A stretch of DNA of 64,000 bases from Sphingomonas natans (GTDB lineage Bacteria; Pseudomonadota; Alphaproteobacteria; Sphingomonadales; Sphingomonadaceae): assembly GCF_030546695.1 (NCBI RefSeq), contig NZ_JAUOTP010000003.1, forward strand, positions 558,001-622,000, read 5' to 3'. The position numbers and the translations under genes are program-made. Positions 43,620 to 52,341 of this stretch are shown here, one piece after another. The stretch's first letter is position 1. The number at the start of each line of letters is the position of its first letter. The notes under the pieces are model-generated. The model saw nothing but the letters and a program-made list of their open reading frames with translations, was not told where the DNA came from and did not search any database.

Positions 43620-44573
43620 TTAGATGATCAGCCTATCCACCAGTTCCGCAGCTTTTGCCCATGTCGGCAGGGCATCGATCACACCGATCTTGCTGCAGGT
43701 GATCGCGCCGCAGGCCGAGGCGACCTGCAAGGCCCTCGCCCAGTCGCGCGTGCGCGCGAAGCCGACCACGAGGCCGGCCAGAAACGCGTCGCCGCACCCC
43801 GTAGCGTCGATCGCCTCGGTCGCGAAAGCGGGTTGCCGCAAACAGGTGCCGTCGCGGTGCCACAGTACGGCGCCGTCCGCACCCAGCGTCATGACGACCA
43901 CCTTGATCCCTGCGCCGAACAAAGCGCCGGCCAGGGCTGCCAAATCGTCGGCATGGCCGCCGGCTATGCCCCCCATCTCCGTCTGCGCCGCACACAAGGC
44001 GGCTGCTTCCGTCGCGTTAACGACGAGGATATCCGTGACGGCAAGGATCGCCGGCGCGACCGGACGAAACGGAGACGGATTGAGAACGGTCTCGACGCCG
44101 CGACGCCGTGCCGACGCGAAGGCCGCCGCGATCGGCGCGTCGCCGATTTCGAACTGGGCGAGGACTGCATGGCTGTGGGCGAGCCGGTCCTCCGTCGCCT
44201 CGATATCGCGGGCGGACAGCAGTTCGTTCGCGCCCGGATATACGGCGATGACATTCTCGCCATGGGCGTCGATCAGCCCGACGCCAGCGCCGCTGGCGCC
44301 GGGAAATCGGACCAGCATTCGTTCGGGCAGATCCGCGCCCGCGAGTGCCTCCGCCGCCATGCCGGCGAACCGATCGCTGCCGGCCGCGACGATACCGTCG
44401 ACATCGGCTCCAAGCCGTCGGGCGGCGATCGCGACGTTCAGACCCTTGCCTCCGGCCTCGAGCAGCAATGACTCGCCCCGGAGGGATTCGCCGGATGATG
44501 GAAGCCGCGCCACCTTCATCGAAAATGCGGCGACGAAGCTCCCAAGCACGAAGACGGAGGGAGTGACGTTCAT
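43620..44573 (-). CDS. PfkB/ribokinase family sugar kinase
   Basis: 317 residues from an ATG at 44573 with no clear ribosome-binding site, possibly leaderless. The N-terminal GG-containing PfkB signature is LLEAGGKGLNVAIAARRLGADV (about 37-60). The ATP/anion-hole motif with the catalytic Asp is DATGCGDAFLAGL (256-268). It transfers phosphate from ATP to a sugar or nucleoside hydroxyl; ribokinase or fructokinase-like specificity is possible but not decidable. It is divergent from a GntR/UTRA regulator with a 139-base gap, so that protein probably controls it. No sugar transporter is adjacent. Confidence 0.9.
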   Translation of the reverse strand: MNVTPSVFVLGSFVAAFSMKVARLPSSGESLRGESLLLEAGGKGLNVAIAARRLGADVDGIVAAGSDRFAGMAAEALAGADLPERMLVRFPGASGAGVGLIDAHGENVIAVYPGANELLSARDIEATEDRLAHSHAVLAQFEIGDAPIAAAFASARRRGVETVLNPSPFRPVAPAILAVTDILVVNATEAAALCAAQTEMGGIAGGHADDLAALAGALFGAGIKVVVMTLGADGAVLWHRDGTCLRQPAFATEAIDATGCGDAFLAGLVVGFARTRDWARALQVASACGAITCSKIGVIDALPTWAKAAELVDRLII

Positions 44574-44712
44574 CGTGCAGACGCTACTGATATGATAACG
44601 CGCTCCCCCCTCATATACTCGGCCAGATACCCCGACGCATGCATTCCGCCCAACCCATCAGCCGGCGGGCTCTTTACGCTCTTACGACAGGCATGGCGGA
44701 GGTTTCCGTTCC

Positions 44713-45450
44713 ATGCATGACCTGATCAGGCTCGATCACGAGACGACGCGGCCCCTCTATATCCAGCTGGAGGAGCAGTTGTCGCAGCTTATCGCGAGCG
44801 GCCAGATCGCCGGCGGCACCAAACTGCCCTCCGAGCGGCAGCTTGCCGCAGACCTTGGTGTGAGCCGATCGACGGTGCAGCAAAGCTACAGCATGCTTCG
44901 CGAACGGCGGCTGATCGTCGGGCAGGGCCGGCAGGGCTCCACCGTTCCGCAAGAGGCGACGAAGCTTCGCTCCGGCATGGATCGTTTGCGCGGTTTCACG
45001 CAGGAGATGACGGAACTTGGCCGCCGCCCGTCGACGCGCGTGCTTGAGCAGCGGATCGTTTCGGACCGGTCGGTGGCGTCCCTGTTCGGCCTGCCCTCCA
45101 CCGCGCGCTTCCTCTATCTCGTGCGCGTCCGGCTGGGTGACGAGGTTCCGCTGTCACGCGAGACCGCCTGGTACAGCCTCGATGCTGCACCCGATCTGGA
45201 AAAAGCCGACTACAGCGGCTCGATCTACGGGCAATTGGCCGCCCATAATCTGATCCCGGCCTATTGCGATCAGACGATCGAAGCGACGGTGCCGACCGCG
45301 TCGGAGCGCGATATTTTCGGCTTCGACGAGCAGGTGCCCTGCCTGCTGATCAAACGGCGTACCTATCTGCGCGACGGGCCGATGGTCGAATATGTCGAAG
45401 GCGTTTTCCGTGGCGATACATATATCTACCGACTGCGCCTGGACACCTGA
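44713..45450 (+). CDS. GntR family regulator with UTRA ligand domain (HutC subfamily)
   Basis: 245 residues from an ATG with GGAGG ten bases upstream. Residues 1-75 are the GntR winged helix (PLYIQLEEQLSQLIASGQIAGGTKLPSERQLAADLGVSRSTVQQSYSML). Residues ~95-240 are a UTRA effector domain (LGRRPSTRVLEQRIV, FLYLVRVRLGDEVPLSRETAWY, CLLIKRRTYLRDGPMVEYVEGVFRGDTYIYRLRL). UTRA domains sense phosphorylated sugars or small metabolites. The divergent PfkB kinase could make or consume the ligand, a common feedback arrangement. Confidence 0.92.
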   Translation: MHDLIRLDHETTRPLYIQLEEQLSQLIASGQIAGGTKLPSERQLAADLGVSRSTVQQSYSMLRERRLIVGQGRQGSTVPQEATKLRSGMDRLRGFTQEMTELGRRPSTRVLEQRIVSDRSVASLFGLPSTARFLYLVRVRLGDEVPLSRETAWYSLDAAPDLEKADYSGSIYGQLAAHNLIPAYCDQTIEATVPTASERDIFGFDEQVPCLLIKRRTYLRDGPMVEYVEGVFRGDTYIYRLRLDT

Positions 45451-45561
45451 AGCGCCGAAGGGGTTGAGAAGGCTGCATTTGATTGGCAATCCGCACATCT
45501 GGTCGGCAATGCCTTCCAAAAGCATGACTTGGCACACGCTACGTTCTCAGCTCAAATATCT

Positions 45562-45834
45562 TCAAAGATCAGACTGCCCTCGCCGCCGGTCCGATGCCAC
45601 TCGCTGAGGCTCTGTGGCTTGCGCGGACATGTTCCTGCCAGTTCGAACGCGGACCGCGCCGATGAAGCGTATCGGCCCCACGAATAAGAAGCCTCCGTCA
45701 CCGGCAAGCAATAGGCAGTCCTTGAAAAGGAAGCGAGTAAAAATGCCGTCTCTCAAGTCAATAGTTCCGTCCTCGAAAAGTGGCTCGATGGCCTGCACAA
45801 AGAACTCCGAAGCTACACTGCCCGACCATATCAC
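45562..45834 (-). CDS. Hypothetical protein, 90 residues, uncertain
   Basis: The frame opens with GTG at 45834, four bases after AGGA. The peptide (IDLRDGIFTRFLFKDCLLLAGDGGFLFVGPIRFIGAVRV) has a folded-protein look, but GC3 is low compared with neighbours and the C-terminal 20 residues look random. It could be a remnant of a longer gene. No family is recognised. Confidence 0.35.
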   Translation of the reverse strand: MIWSGSVASEFFVQAIEPLFEDGTIDLRDGIFTRFLFKDCLLLAGDGGFLFVGPIRFIGAVRVRTGRNMSAQATEPQRVASDRRRGQSDL

Positions 45835-46458
45835 GCTGTCCTAACAATTCGCTGTGAAAAGCCGAATGGTTGCCGCCACACGGTGAGCGCGCCGTAAAAG
45901 ATGACTTATGGATATCATCAATGCGTTATCAGCCAAACGACAGTCATAGCCGGCTTTGCCGACTGAAGCTGGAACCGCAGAAAGATAGCATTCGGGCGTT
46001 TCCGCAGCCTGTTTTTCGCCCCGAATGGACCGGACCCTATCGAACGAGAAAGGTGGATTTTCCTCAAGGCCTTGGCCGCTCGCAGCCCCCAATTCGCTGT
46101 GTGAGCGAGCGGCGGTTTATACCGAGCTGACCGAAAGCGCGCGTGCCGCTCTCCTACACTATTAGCATCCATTAAACGGCCCAGTGCGCGGGGTTCTGGC
46201 ACCGCCCATTGCACCTTCCGAGCGCAACGCCCGTGGGACCGGCTGCCCTCTGGTAATCCGCCCACCCACGCAGAGGTCCGTACATAGGCTTCGTTTTGCC
46301 CACCCTGGATGCAAAAGCACAGTCCAAACGACAGCATGCGATCGGTTTGGCGTACAGCACATTCCAACTAGCTGCCCTCGGAATGGGGCCGATCCTCGTC
46401 ATCGCGCCGACAGGTTTAGCGGACCAGACCCGAGCAGCAAAACAAGGGGAGTGGTTCA
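45835..46458. other. 620-base gap without a supported gene
   Basis: Upstream region of the broken OmpA-family gene. Frames on both strands lack motifs. It probably contains that gene's former promoter. Confidence 0.35.
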
Positions 46459-47324
46459 ATGCGTACTACCTTTCCAGTTTCAGGCCGCGTGATCCTTGTC
46501 GTTCTGACTGTGTCGTTGCCTGGTAGCGTGTTTGCGCAGCAGCTCACCACGCTTAACCCCACCATCATCGTGAATGGCGGTGCCCGTGGGCCAGAGATTA
46601 AAGGCGTCATCTCTGCGCGGAATGGCGATAGGATAAGAATTACTGCTGCTATGGCAGCAACACGGACGTCGCGATCAACGGCGCTACCCGCATCAAAGCG
46701 GCAAGTGGACTATTTAGCAGCCAGCGGAGAAAGCCGACGGCGGCAGATGCGCTGCTCAATGGCCTTCCGGTCACCGTCAAAACTCTGCAGGGCGGGGGCG
46801 ATCAGTCGGGTAGTGGCCTCTTAGCGAGCCGGATCACTTATCGAAGAACCGACCTCAAGACGGCGACTATGATTCACAACGGAACATCTCAGCGCTTTGA
46901 GGAGCAGTCAGCCGCTACCGAGGCTCTGCGAGGCCGCGTTGGCGATATTGATAAATTTAATGTCAAGAGCACAACGAACGTCCACTTCGACACGGGTAAG
47001 GCCGAGCTGTCTGCGGAAGACAAGACCGGTCTCTGCACTGCAGGATCTGCCGCGCAAGCGACCGAGAACGCGTTGATGCTCGTGGTAGGTTATACCGACT
47101 CGACTGGAGGCGAGGACTTCAACGAGCAGCTCAGCGAGAAGCGCGCCGCTCGCGTAATCGATTACCTTCAGCAGAATTGCGGATGGAAGCCATACCGTAT
47201 GCTGACCCCGACAGGCATGGCTAAGGCCAATCGGCTAGCCAGCAACGAAACGCCCGAAGATAAGGCTTAGAGGCGGCGCGTCGCGGTCAACATCCTGGTC
47301 AGCAAGAGCGTCGATGGCCCTTAA
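46459..47324 (+). pseudogene. OmpA-family outer membrane protein, frameshifted with internal amber
   Basis: Starts well: GGGGAG six bases before ATG 46459, then a signal peptide (VILVVLTVSLPGSVFAQ) and a short N-terminal domain. Near 46650 the frame slips and the protein continues in another frame as NTDVAINGATRIKAASGLFSS and LLNGLPVTVKTLQGGGDQSG. From 46869 the OmpA peptidoglycan-binding domain is readable: NVHFDTGKAELSAED, VVGYTDSTGGEDFNEQLSEKRAARVIDYL. Near the end a TAG (about 47267-47269) stands where family members have Gln; beyond it RRRVAVNILVSKSV continues to a natural stop at 47324. At least one frameshift and one nonsense change make this a decayed gene. Confidence 0.85.
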
Positions 47325-47532
47325 GGGGTGGGAATTGCGCTGCGAAGCGATGCAGATTGAACCGCAGGAGCGGGGTAGCGGCACGGAGCTTCTGACCGAT
47401 CCAGGCACGTCTACCTGGATCGGCGAAGCCAGTAGCTTGTTGATCCCGATTGCTGAGATCATCTGCCGATCTGACGTGCTCCGCTCAAACTCCACCCATT
47501 TTGAGCTAGAGTCCGGCTCGCGAGCAGACAAC

Positions 47533-47634
47533 GTTAAAGAGACTAGGTTCAGTGAGGGGAAGATCATCACGGTGCTGCGCGAGCAGGATGGCAGGATGGA
47601 GATCGCTGACATGTGCCGCAAGCAACGTCGATAA
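47533..47634 (+). pseudogene. IS3-family transposase OrfA N-terminal remnant
   Basis: Reads VKETRFSEGKIITVLREQDG and continues RMEIADMCRKQ, the start of IS3-family OrfA helix-turn-helix proteins (normally MKK-x-RF-x-EEQII-x-VL-x-EQ). It stops after about 33 residues, where the HG-I-S-x-ATFY segment should follow. No OrfB or inverted repeats are seen. It is a short scar of a former insertion. Confidence 0.7.
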
Positions 47635-47923
47635 GTAGCGACAATCGCTTCGCGCCGGCGCCCCTATCGCAGAAGGGCCTCCCGCCCGTCCGTCAATTTC
47701 GCGAGCAGATCTGGCACATTCGCATTGAACGAGGCGACCTCCGCGCAACGCGACCAGCGGCATGATCGATCGCGCTTCGCCATGCTGCTTGAGAACCGTT
47801 GCTGCGCAGGCCCATAATTCGTTCTGAAATCACGCGGCGCGGTTTCCTGGCATGCGGGAGAAGCGGCTCTTAGCCATAGCGGCCCCAAGGCAGCTTGAGA
47901 GCCGACCTACCAGCAGCGGCGGC

Positions 47924-48205
47924 TCAGCCGAAAGCCAGCGCCTGTATCATTTGGGAGGTTGGCGCTGCCCACTCGACGGGGGCGAAATCCTTCGGGAGAA
48001 GCTCACCGTCGAGATATTCGCACCATTCGCCGTTGTCGGCCAAGGCACCAAGTATCATCCGCCGCTGCGCATCTATGAGCAGCGCGAGGAAGCTGCTCCC
48101 GCGCTCGTACGTTTCGATCGGTTGCCAATCGAGAGCCGCATAATCGTGTCGCTCGAGGCCGGGAAGGTCGAAGCGCGGGACGGCCGGCTGCTGGGGTTCG
48201 GTCAT
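47924..48205 (-). CDS. Small DUF551-like protein
   Basis: 93 residues from an ATG with AGGA seven bases upstream. The core DWQPIETYERGSSFLALLID, followed by GEWCEYLDGELLPKDFAPVEWAAP, resembles the W-x-P-I-E-T family of small proteins common on phages, plasmids and genomic islands. Their function is unknown. It seems intact, unlike its neighbours, and supports a mobile-element origin of this stretch. Codon use is moderate in GC3. Confidence 0.65.
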   Translation of the reverse strand: MTEPQQPAVPRFDLPGLERHDYAALDWQPIETYERGSSFLALLIDAQRRMILGALADNGEWCEYLDGELLPKDFAPVEWAAPTSQMIQALAFG

Positions 48206-48297
48206 ATCAGCGTCCTAGTCGGAAATTCGGGGCCGCGCACCGCCAAAGGTCCTGCGAGATAGGGCCTGCAACGCGGTGCTATGATCCTACGAGCCAA

Positions 48298-48818
48298 TCA
48301 GCCACCGCCTGTTTCATCAGGCTCGAGAATTGTGACCATGGCCTTCGAGTGGACCGGAGCGGCCATCTCGATCGGGTCGCAGCCACCATGCAAAAGCCGA
48401 GGCCATCGCATACTGGCTGTCAAACGCCGGCTGCCGCAAACGGCGGCTTGTCGGTTACCTGCAACCACATCGCGCCCGGCATCCGCTTCTTGCGCTTGCA
48501 GAAGGCGTAAGTGTCTTGTTTCCGTTCGCCGAGCAGCGGCAGCGGGATCAGGCAGCAACTCGCAGGCCGGTCGGCTAGGCGATCTCAGTAAGGGAGGCCG
48601 AGCTGACCGAAGTTCGTCGTCAGCCACTTGCTTGCCCTCCACGTACGTCCCGGTCATAATATCGAGTCCGATGCCGCGATCGTCCTGACGAATGACATAG
48701 GCCTGGGATTGCGGCGTTAGCTCGTTCGGATTAGACCGATTTTCCATCATGCGAGGAGCACGCGGGTGTGCGGCCGGGCTCGATTGCATGGCGGAGTCAA
48801 TTGGTTCGGCGCACACAT
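48298..48818 (-). pseudogene. SRAP/HMCES-type (SOS response-associated peptidase) remnant
   Basis: Fragments in three frames align in order to sphingomonad SRAP proteins. ATG-TGT at 48818 gives the invariant Met-Cys start. MENRSNPNELTPQSQAYVIR follows, then in another frame GAMWLQVTDKPPFAAAGV, and finally in the first frame CDPIEMAAPVHSKAMVTILEPDE near 48310-48380. Several frameshifts and a stop lie between them. An intact SRAP of a different subtype is present at 54352. SRAP proteins form a thiazolidine link with abasic DNA through Cys2. Confidence 0.7.
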
Positions 48819-49315
48819 CGCGGGCCGCGATATGCAGGGTTATGATGATCTCGACCAGGGCTTGGCGCCTTGCGAGCCAGGGTCCGGATGGATGGACCCA
48901 GAGTCAGTTAGCGGTGTCGAGTTGAAGGCGGCAATCCGCCTCAAGCGCCTTAGCTCAAACGAACAGATGGGCGACACTTTTGCGGATTAGCGTGGGAGCG
49001 GGCTTGCCGCAGCTCTGTGGCCGGACAACGGCCCCTGGGGGTGCGTCCTGAACCGCCACCCGATGACGGGCGTTGCAGCCCAGGCGCCCACCGGGGAAGG
49101 CCGCCCAGTATCAATCTATCGATTGCAGCTGCCGAGCTGCAATCCGCTCCAAGGCACTACTCAGCGGAAACGAGCCGTCGGCCCCGTCGCAACCATCCGC
49201 CGGCCCGATTGAGCAGGTCGGCGAGCTTCGGCGCACGCTCAGGTATATTCTCAATGCAGCGGATCGTCTCACGAGGCGGTCGCCGGCCAACAACAAAAAA
49301 TTTACTTAGCTGATT
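48819..49315. other. 500-base gap in the degenerate region
   Basis: No supported gene; short frames on both strands lack motifs. Likely decayed accessory DNA. Confidence 0.3.
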
Positions 49316-50305
49316 TTAAGAGGCGCCGCGGCACCAGAAAGCCGCAGCGGGAGGCGCGGTACAGCTAAAAACTTTTGCCGAACGTGGCGTTGTTCTTTTT
49401 CGATAGCGCCGCCGTAACGCCCGCTGGCTTAATCGCATGTCTCGGTGAGGGGTGGTTCCACCGCCGACGTGTTCGCGCGGCGGAGCACGGCTTGGTCCCG
49501 ATGGGCCGTGCTCCTGCCGCGCATCTGCTGGCGCTGCGTCGGCTATCGAGGCTGGCTCCTTGTCTTCGTCACAGCGCAGATCGGCTCTTGACTGTTTGGC
49601 TTCAGAGCCGCTGCGGGGGAACGAAGGCAACCGCCGGGCAGGCGTCCACAGCAGGACGCCCTGATCGAGCTTGATTGGCTCGTCGATCTCCAGTTGGAGA
49701 CCGGCTGGATGTCGTCGCTGAGACCACCAAGCCCGGTCCAATCGCAAGTGTATCGTCCAGCAGAGGCGCGTTTTTTTCGTCACCCAGATGTTGCGCTGTC
49801 TGCCCTCCAGCCAGTTATCGAGAAGCCAGCGGGCGATCTGGCGCTCCTTGCCGGCGCCGGTGCCGTTGCTCAGGAAGAAGCCCTTGCGATAGACATCCTC
49901 GGCGAGCTTCAGACCGACGCCTTCCTTATTGGCCTTGAAGCTCGCCGGGGATGGTCTGTGACCAGGCGTGGCCCGCATAGACCACATTTCGAGCTGCGAC
50001 GCCGAGAGCAGTCGCTCCGGGACGGTGCGCTTGGGCAGGCAAGGATCATGATTTGGAATAGGCGCCGGAACCGGTTCCATCGCAACAGATTCGACCGGAG
50101 TGGTGGGATGCTCGTCGGCCGTGTCGAAGACGATCCGGCTTGGCCGGTAAGGAAGGGAGACACCGGGCCAGCGGGCCGGCGCGTCGAGCCGCGCATCGAC
50201 AATCGACCGTCCGGGCCGCTCGCGGATCTTGACCTGAGCAGCGCCGCGTTTTCGCCTTTTTTTCCTGAACCCGATGCTCGAGAACGCTTTTGAACGCCCG
50301 GTCAT
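49316..50305 (-). pseudogene. Strawberry-notch-like helicase N-terminal remnant
   Basis: Within this stretch, LSASQLEMWSMRATPGH, KGFFLSNGTGAGKERQIARWLLDNWLEGRQRNIWV and then EIDEPIKLDQGVLLWT follow the order of bacterial strawberry-notch (SNO) DEAD-like proteins: an entry motif, a Walker A variant GTGAGK, a WLSKS-like strand and an EGILF-type strand. Those proteins are usually over 1000 residues; here only ~170 residues are recognisable and what follows is out of frame (Arg/Ser/Pro-rich shadow sequence). SNO genes typically travel on large plasmids or integrative elements, often with methyltransferase domains. It is dead and truncated. Confidence 0.7.
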
Positions 50306-50370
50306 CTAAAAACGGAGCATCACCATCTCGCGAGCCTTTGAGAAAATCTTGCCGATCCTCTTCGCTATTG

Positions 50371-50919
50371 TCAGGGTATGCTGATGACCTCATCGGACTG
50401 CGCGGGATAGCCGCGTAGCAGCGCGTCGCTCAAGTCAGCCGCCACTGCTCCGTCGTCGCCTGTCGGCGTAGATCCGGGTCGTACGGTCACCGCAGCTCCC
50501 TTCCAGAGAACCGCCTGATCACCCTGTCTGCGTATCTGGACCTCCAGCCTTGTGCGCAACAGCGGCACGATCCGCGATTTGCTGCTGGGAAGCGAGAAGC
50601 TCAGCCCCGCACCGACAACATTCGTTCCCTCGCCGCTCCGCAAACCCGATCGAGATTTTGAAGCAGCGGCTGATGTCGTGCCGAGCTGATCCCTGCTCAC
50701 TTTGATGTCGGCCGTGAACCGAGCGTGGCCTTGGCCATCCAGCGTGGTGAAGCCCCGATCGGAAAAGGCCTGCCCCACCGCATTGACAAATGGGGCCTCC
50801 AGCGATCGCGCGCTGTTTCCCGATTGCATCGCTCTCATAGAGATCGTTCCCGAGACGGGGAGGACCGCGTCCGTCGGCTGTTCTCCCAATGCCAGCATTA
50901 CCATTGCAAATGGGATCAC
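50371..50919 (-). CDS. Predicted exported protein of unknown function
   Basis: 182 residues from a GTG at 50919, chosen for the strong AAGGAG six bases upstream. A short hydrophobic N-terminus (MIPFAMVMLALGEQPTDA) may be a weak signal peptide. The rest is a beta-rich domain: an Ala-rich helix (EAPFVNAVGQAFSDRGF), alternating strands (ARFTADIKVSRDQLG; RLEVQIRRQGDQAVLWKGAAVTV) and a C-terminal helix (VAADLSDALLRGYP). The layout is like DUF4136-type envelope proteins, but the Cys of a lipobox is missing, so the family call is only a suggestion. It looks intact. Confidence 0.65.
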   Translation of the reverse strand: MIPFAMVMLALGEQPTDAVLPVSGTISMRAMQSGNSARSLEAPFVNAVGQAFSDRGFTTLDGQGHARFTADIKVSRDQLGTTSAAASKSRSGLRSGEGTNVVGAGLSFSLPSSKSRIVPLLRTRLEVQIRRQGDQAVLWKGAAVTVRPGSTPTGDDGAVAADLSDALLRGYPAQSDEVISIP

Positions 50920-51620
50920 GTCCGACTCCTTGATCGTTTGGATATAGCACACCCGTTGTCGCGGTTGGCCGGGCCGACCGTGCTGCAGCATCGTTGCCAG
51001 GTAAGCGGCACGCGCGGCGGCCCGTCCATTATGATTGAGGATCGACGCGGCGCGACGGCGTCGTAGCGTGGCGCGGCAAACTTTGTCGCTATCAACGGCG
51101 GGTGGCGGTTTATCATAGGGGGAGGCAGCAGCGGCCGGCCCGTACTGCGGCGACCGTGCCCTGCGCGTGGGTCTGCCCTGGCGACGGGGTCGGAGGCGGC
51201 GCCCGCTCGACTTTCCGAAAAGCAGAACTCTCGACGACACTTCGCTGATTATGCCAAATTTCGAAATGTTCGTTTGGCGCCGCCAGCGCTGGTTGCAGAC
51301 ATTTCCTAGCTCGATCAATACCCTGGAAACCCGAGCTTCCTTCTTCCGCAATGATACAGGCGCGTTTGGGGCCGCCGAATGCATGTTGAGCGATATGTGC
51401 GCGGGCCGCAAATGGTACGCACGCGCCTCCGCGTGCTTCAAACCGTCCCGTTCATCGCCCTCAAGCGGCCGCAACGACGCCAATCGCAGAAAAATCTCAG
51501 ATCTGCACCGATTTTATCGGCAGATGAATTGCAGTCTCTCGGGCAAACCAAGCTCCGAAAAAAGCTCGAAAATGAGACAGGGTTGATTTACAAGCCGTTG
51601 GCTGGATTTGGGAGCAACAC
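50920..51620. other. 700-base gap without a supported gene
   Basis: Lower-GC region between an exported-protein gene and mucR copy 2. Open frames present have no motif. It probably contains the promoters of both flanking genes. Confidence 0.35.
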
Positions 51621-52175
51621 GTGGCCGACGCTGACAATAATGATCTGATCGAACTGACGGCTGACATCGTAGCGGCGCATGTTAGCAATAATAGGGCGCA
51701 TACGGGTGAGATCGCTAATCTGATCAGCGTAGTTCATCAAGCATTGGCCGGCCTCGGCACGCCTGCAGCCCCGGATGCTCCAGAGAAACCGAAGGGTGCG
51801 GTGTCGGCTCGCGCTTCGATCAAGCCCAGCCACCTGATCAGCATGATTGACGGCAAGCCTTACAAGGTGCTCCGCCGCCATCTCAGCATCCACGGTCACA
51901 CGCCCGAGAGCTACCGCGAGGCTTTCGGCCTCGCCCAGGACTATCCGATGGTCGCGGCCGAATATGCCGAGCAACGTCGCGCGCTTGCGCACCAAATCGG
52001 TCTCGGACGGAAGCCCATGGTGGAAGAGACTCCGATTGATGTCCCCGCCAAGCGAGTCCGCAACTCGAATTTAGCTGAAGCGGCGGGCGCCGTGAGCGCA
52101 GCGGTAGAGACAGTGATTGAGAAGATCACCCCAAAGCGCGGACGTAAGCCAAAACCGGACGCTACCGACGCTTAG
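51621..52175 (+). CDS. Ros/MucR family transcriptional regulator (copy 2)
   Basis: 184 residues from a GTG at 51621 with GGGAG six bases upstream. Same architecture as copy 1: helical oligomerisation region (LIELTADIVAAHVSNNRAHTGEIANLISVVHQAL) and DNA-binding domain (ISMIDGKPYKVLRRHLSIHGHTPESYREAFGLAQDYPM...HQIGLGRK). It also has a longer basic C-terminal tail (VETVIEKITPKRGRKPKPDATDA) with an AT-hook-like RGRKPKP. The zinc-ligand Cys is Ser74 here too, while the downstream His87 and the HGH pair remain. It is followed by a strong hairpin terminator. Surrounding genes are degenerate, so its targets are presumably elsewhere. Confidence 0.9.
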   Translation: MADADNNDLIELTADIVAAHVSNNRAHTGEIANLISVVHQALAGLGTPAAPDAPEKPKGAVSARASIKPSHLISMIDGKPYKVLRRHLSIHGHTPESYREAFGLAQDYPMVAAEYAEQRRALAHQIGLGRKPMVEETPIDVPAKRVRNSNLAEAAGAVSAAVETVIEKITPKRGRKPKPDATDA

Positions 52176-52187
52176 GAGTCCGCTCGA

Positions 52188-52222
52188 TGCCCCGCGAAAC
52201 TCATCACGTGCTTCGCGGGGCA
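52188..52222 (+). terminator. Hairpin terminator after mucR copy 2
   Basis: TGCCCCGCGAA (52188-52198) pairs perfectly with TTCGCGGGGCA (52212-52222), and flanking CTCGATG/CATCGAG can extend the stem. It lies 12 bases past the mucR stop. No T-run follows. Confidence 0.7.
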
Positions 52223-52341
52223 CTCATCGAGGACCGATCCTGATCGAACCCGCAGCCTGCGTCCAAGAGGTTGGCTTTCATGGCGGACGGCTCGCCTGCG
52301 CGGGCCTCGCTCAAGACGGAGGCATGCGCGCAACGGCTAGC

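Noticed and set aside
51167-51586. 139-codon plus-strand frame before mucR copy 2
   Set aside because: No ribosome-binding site or motif, and composition unlike a folded protein.
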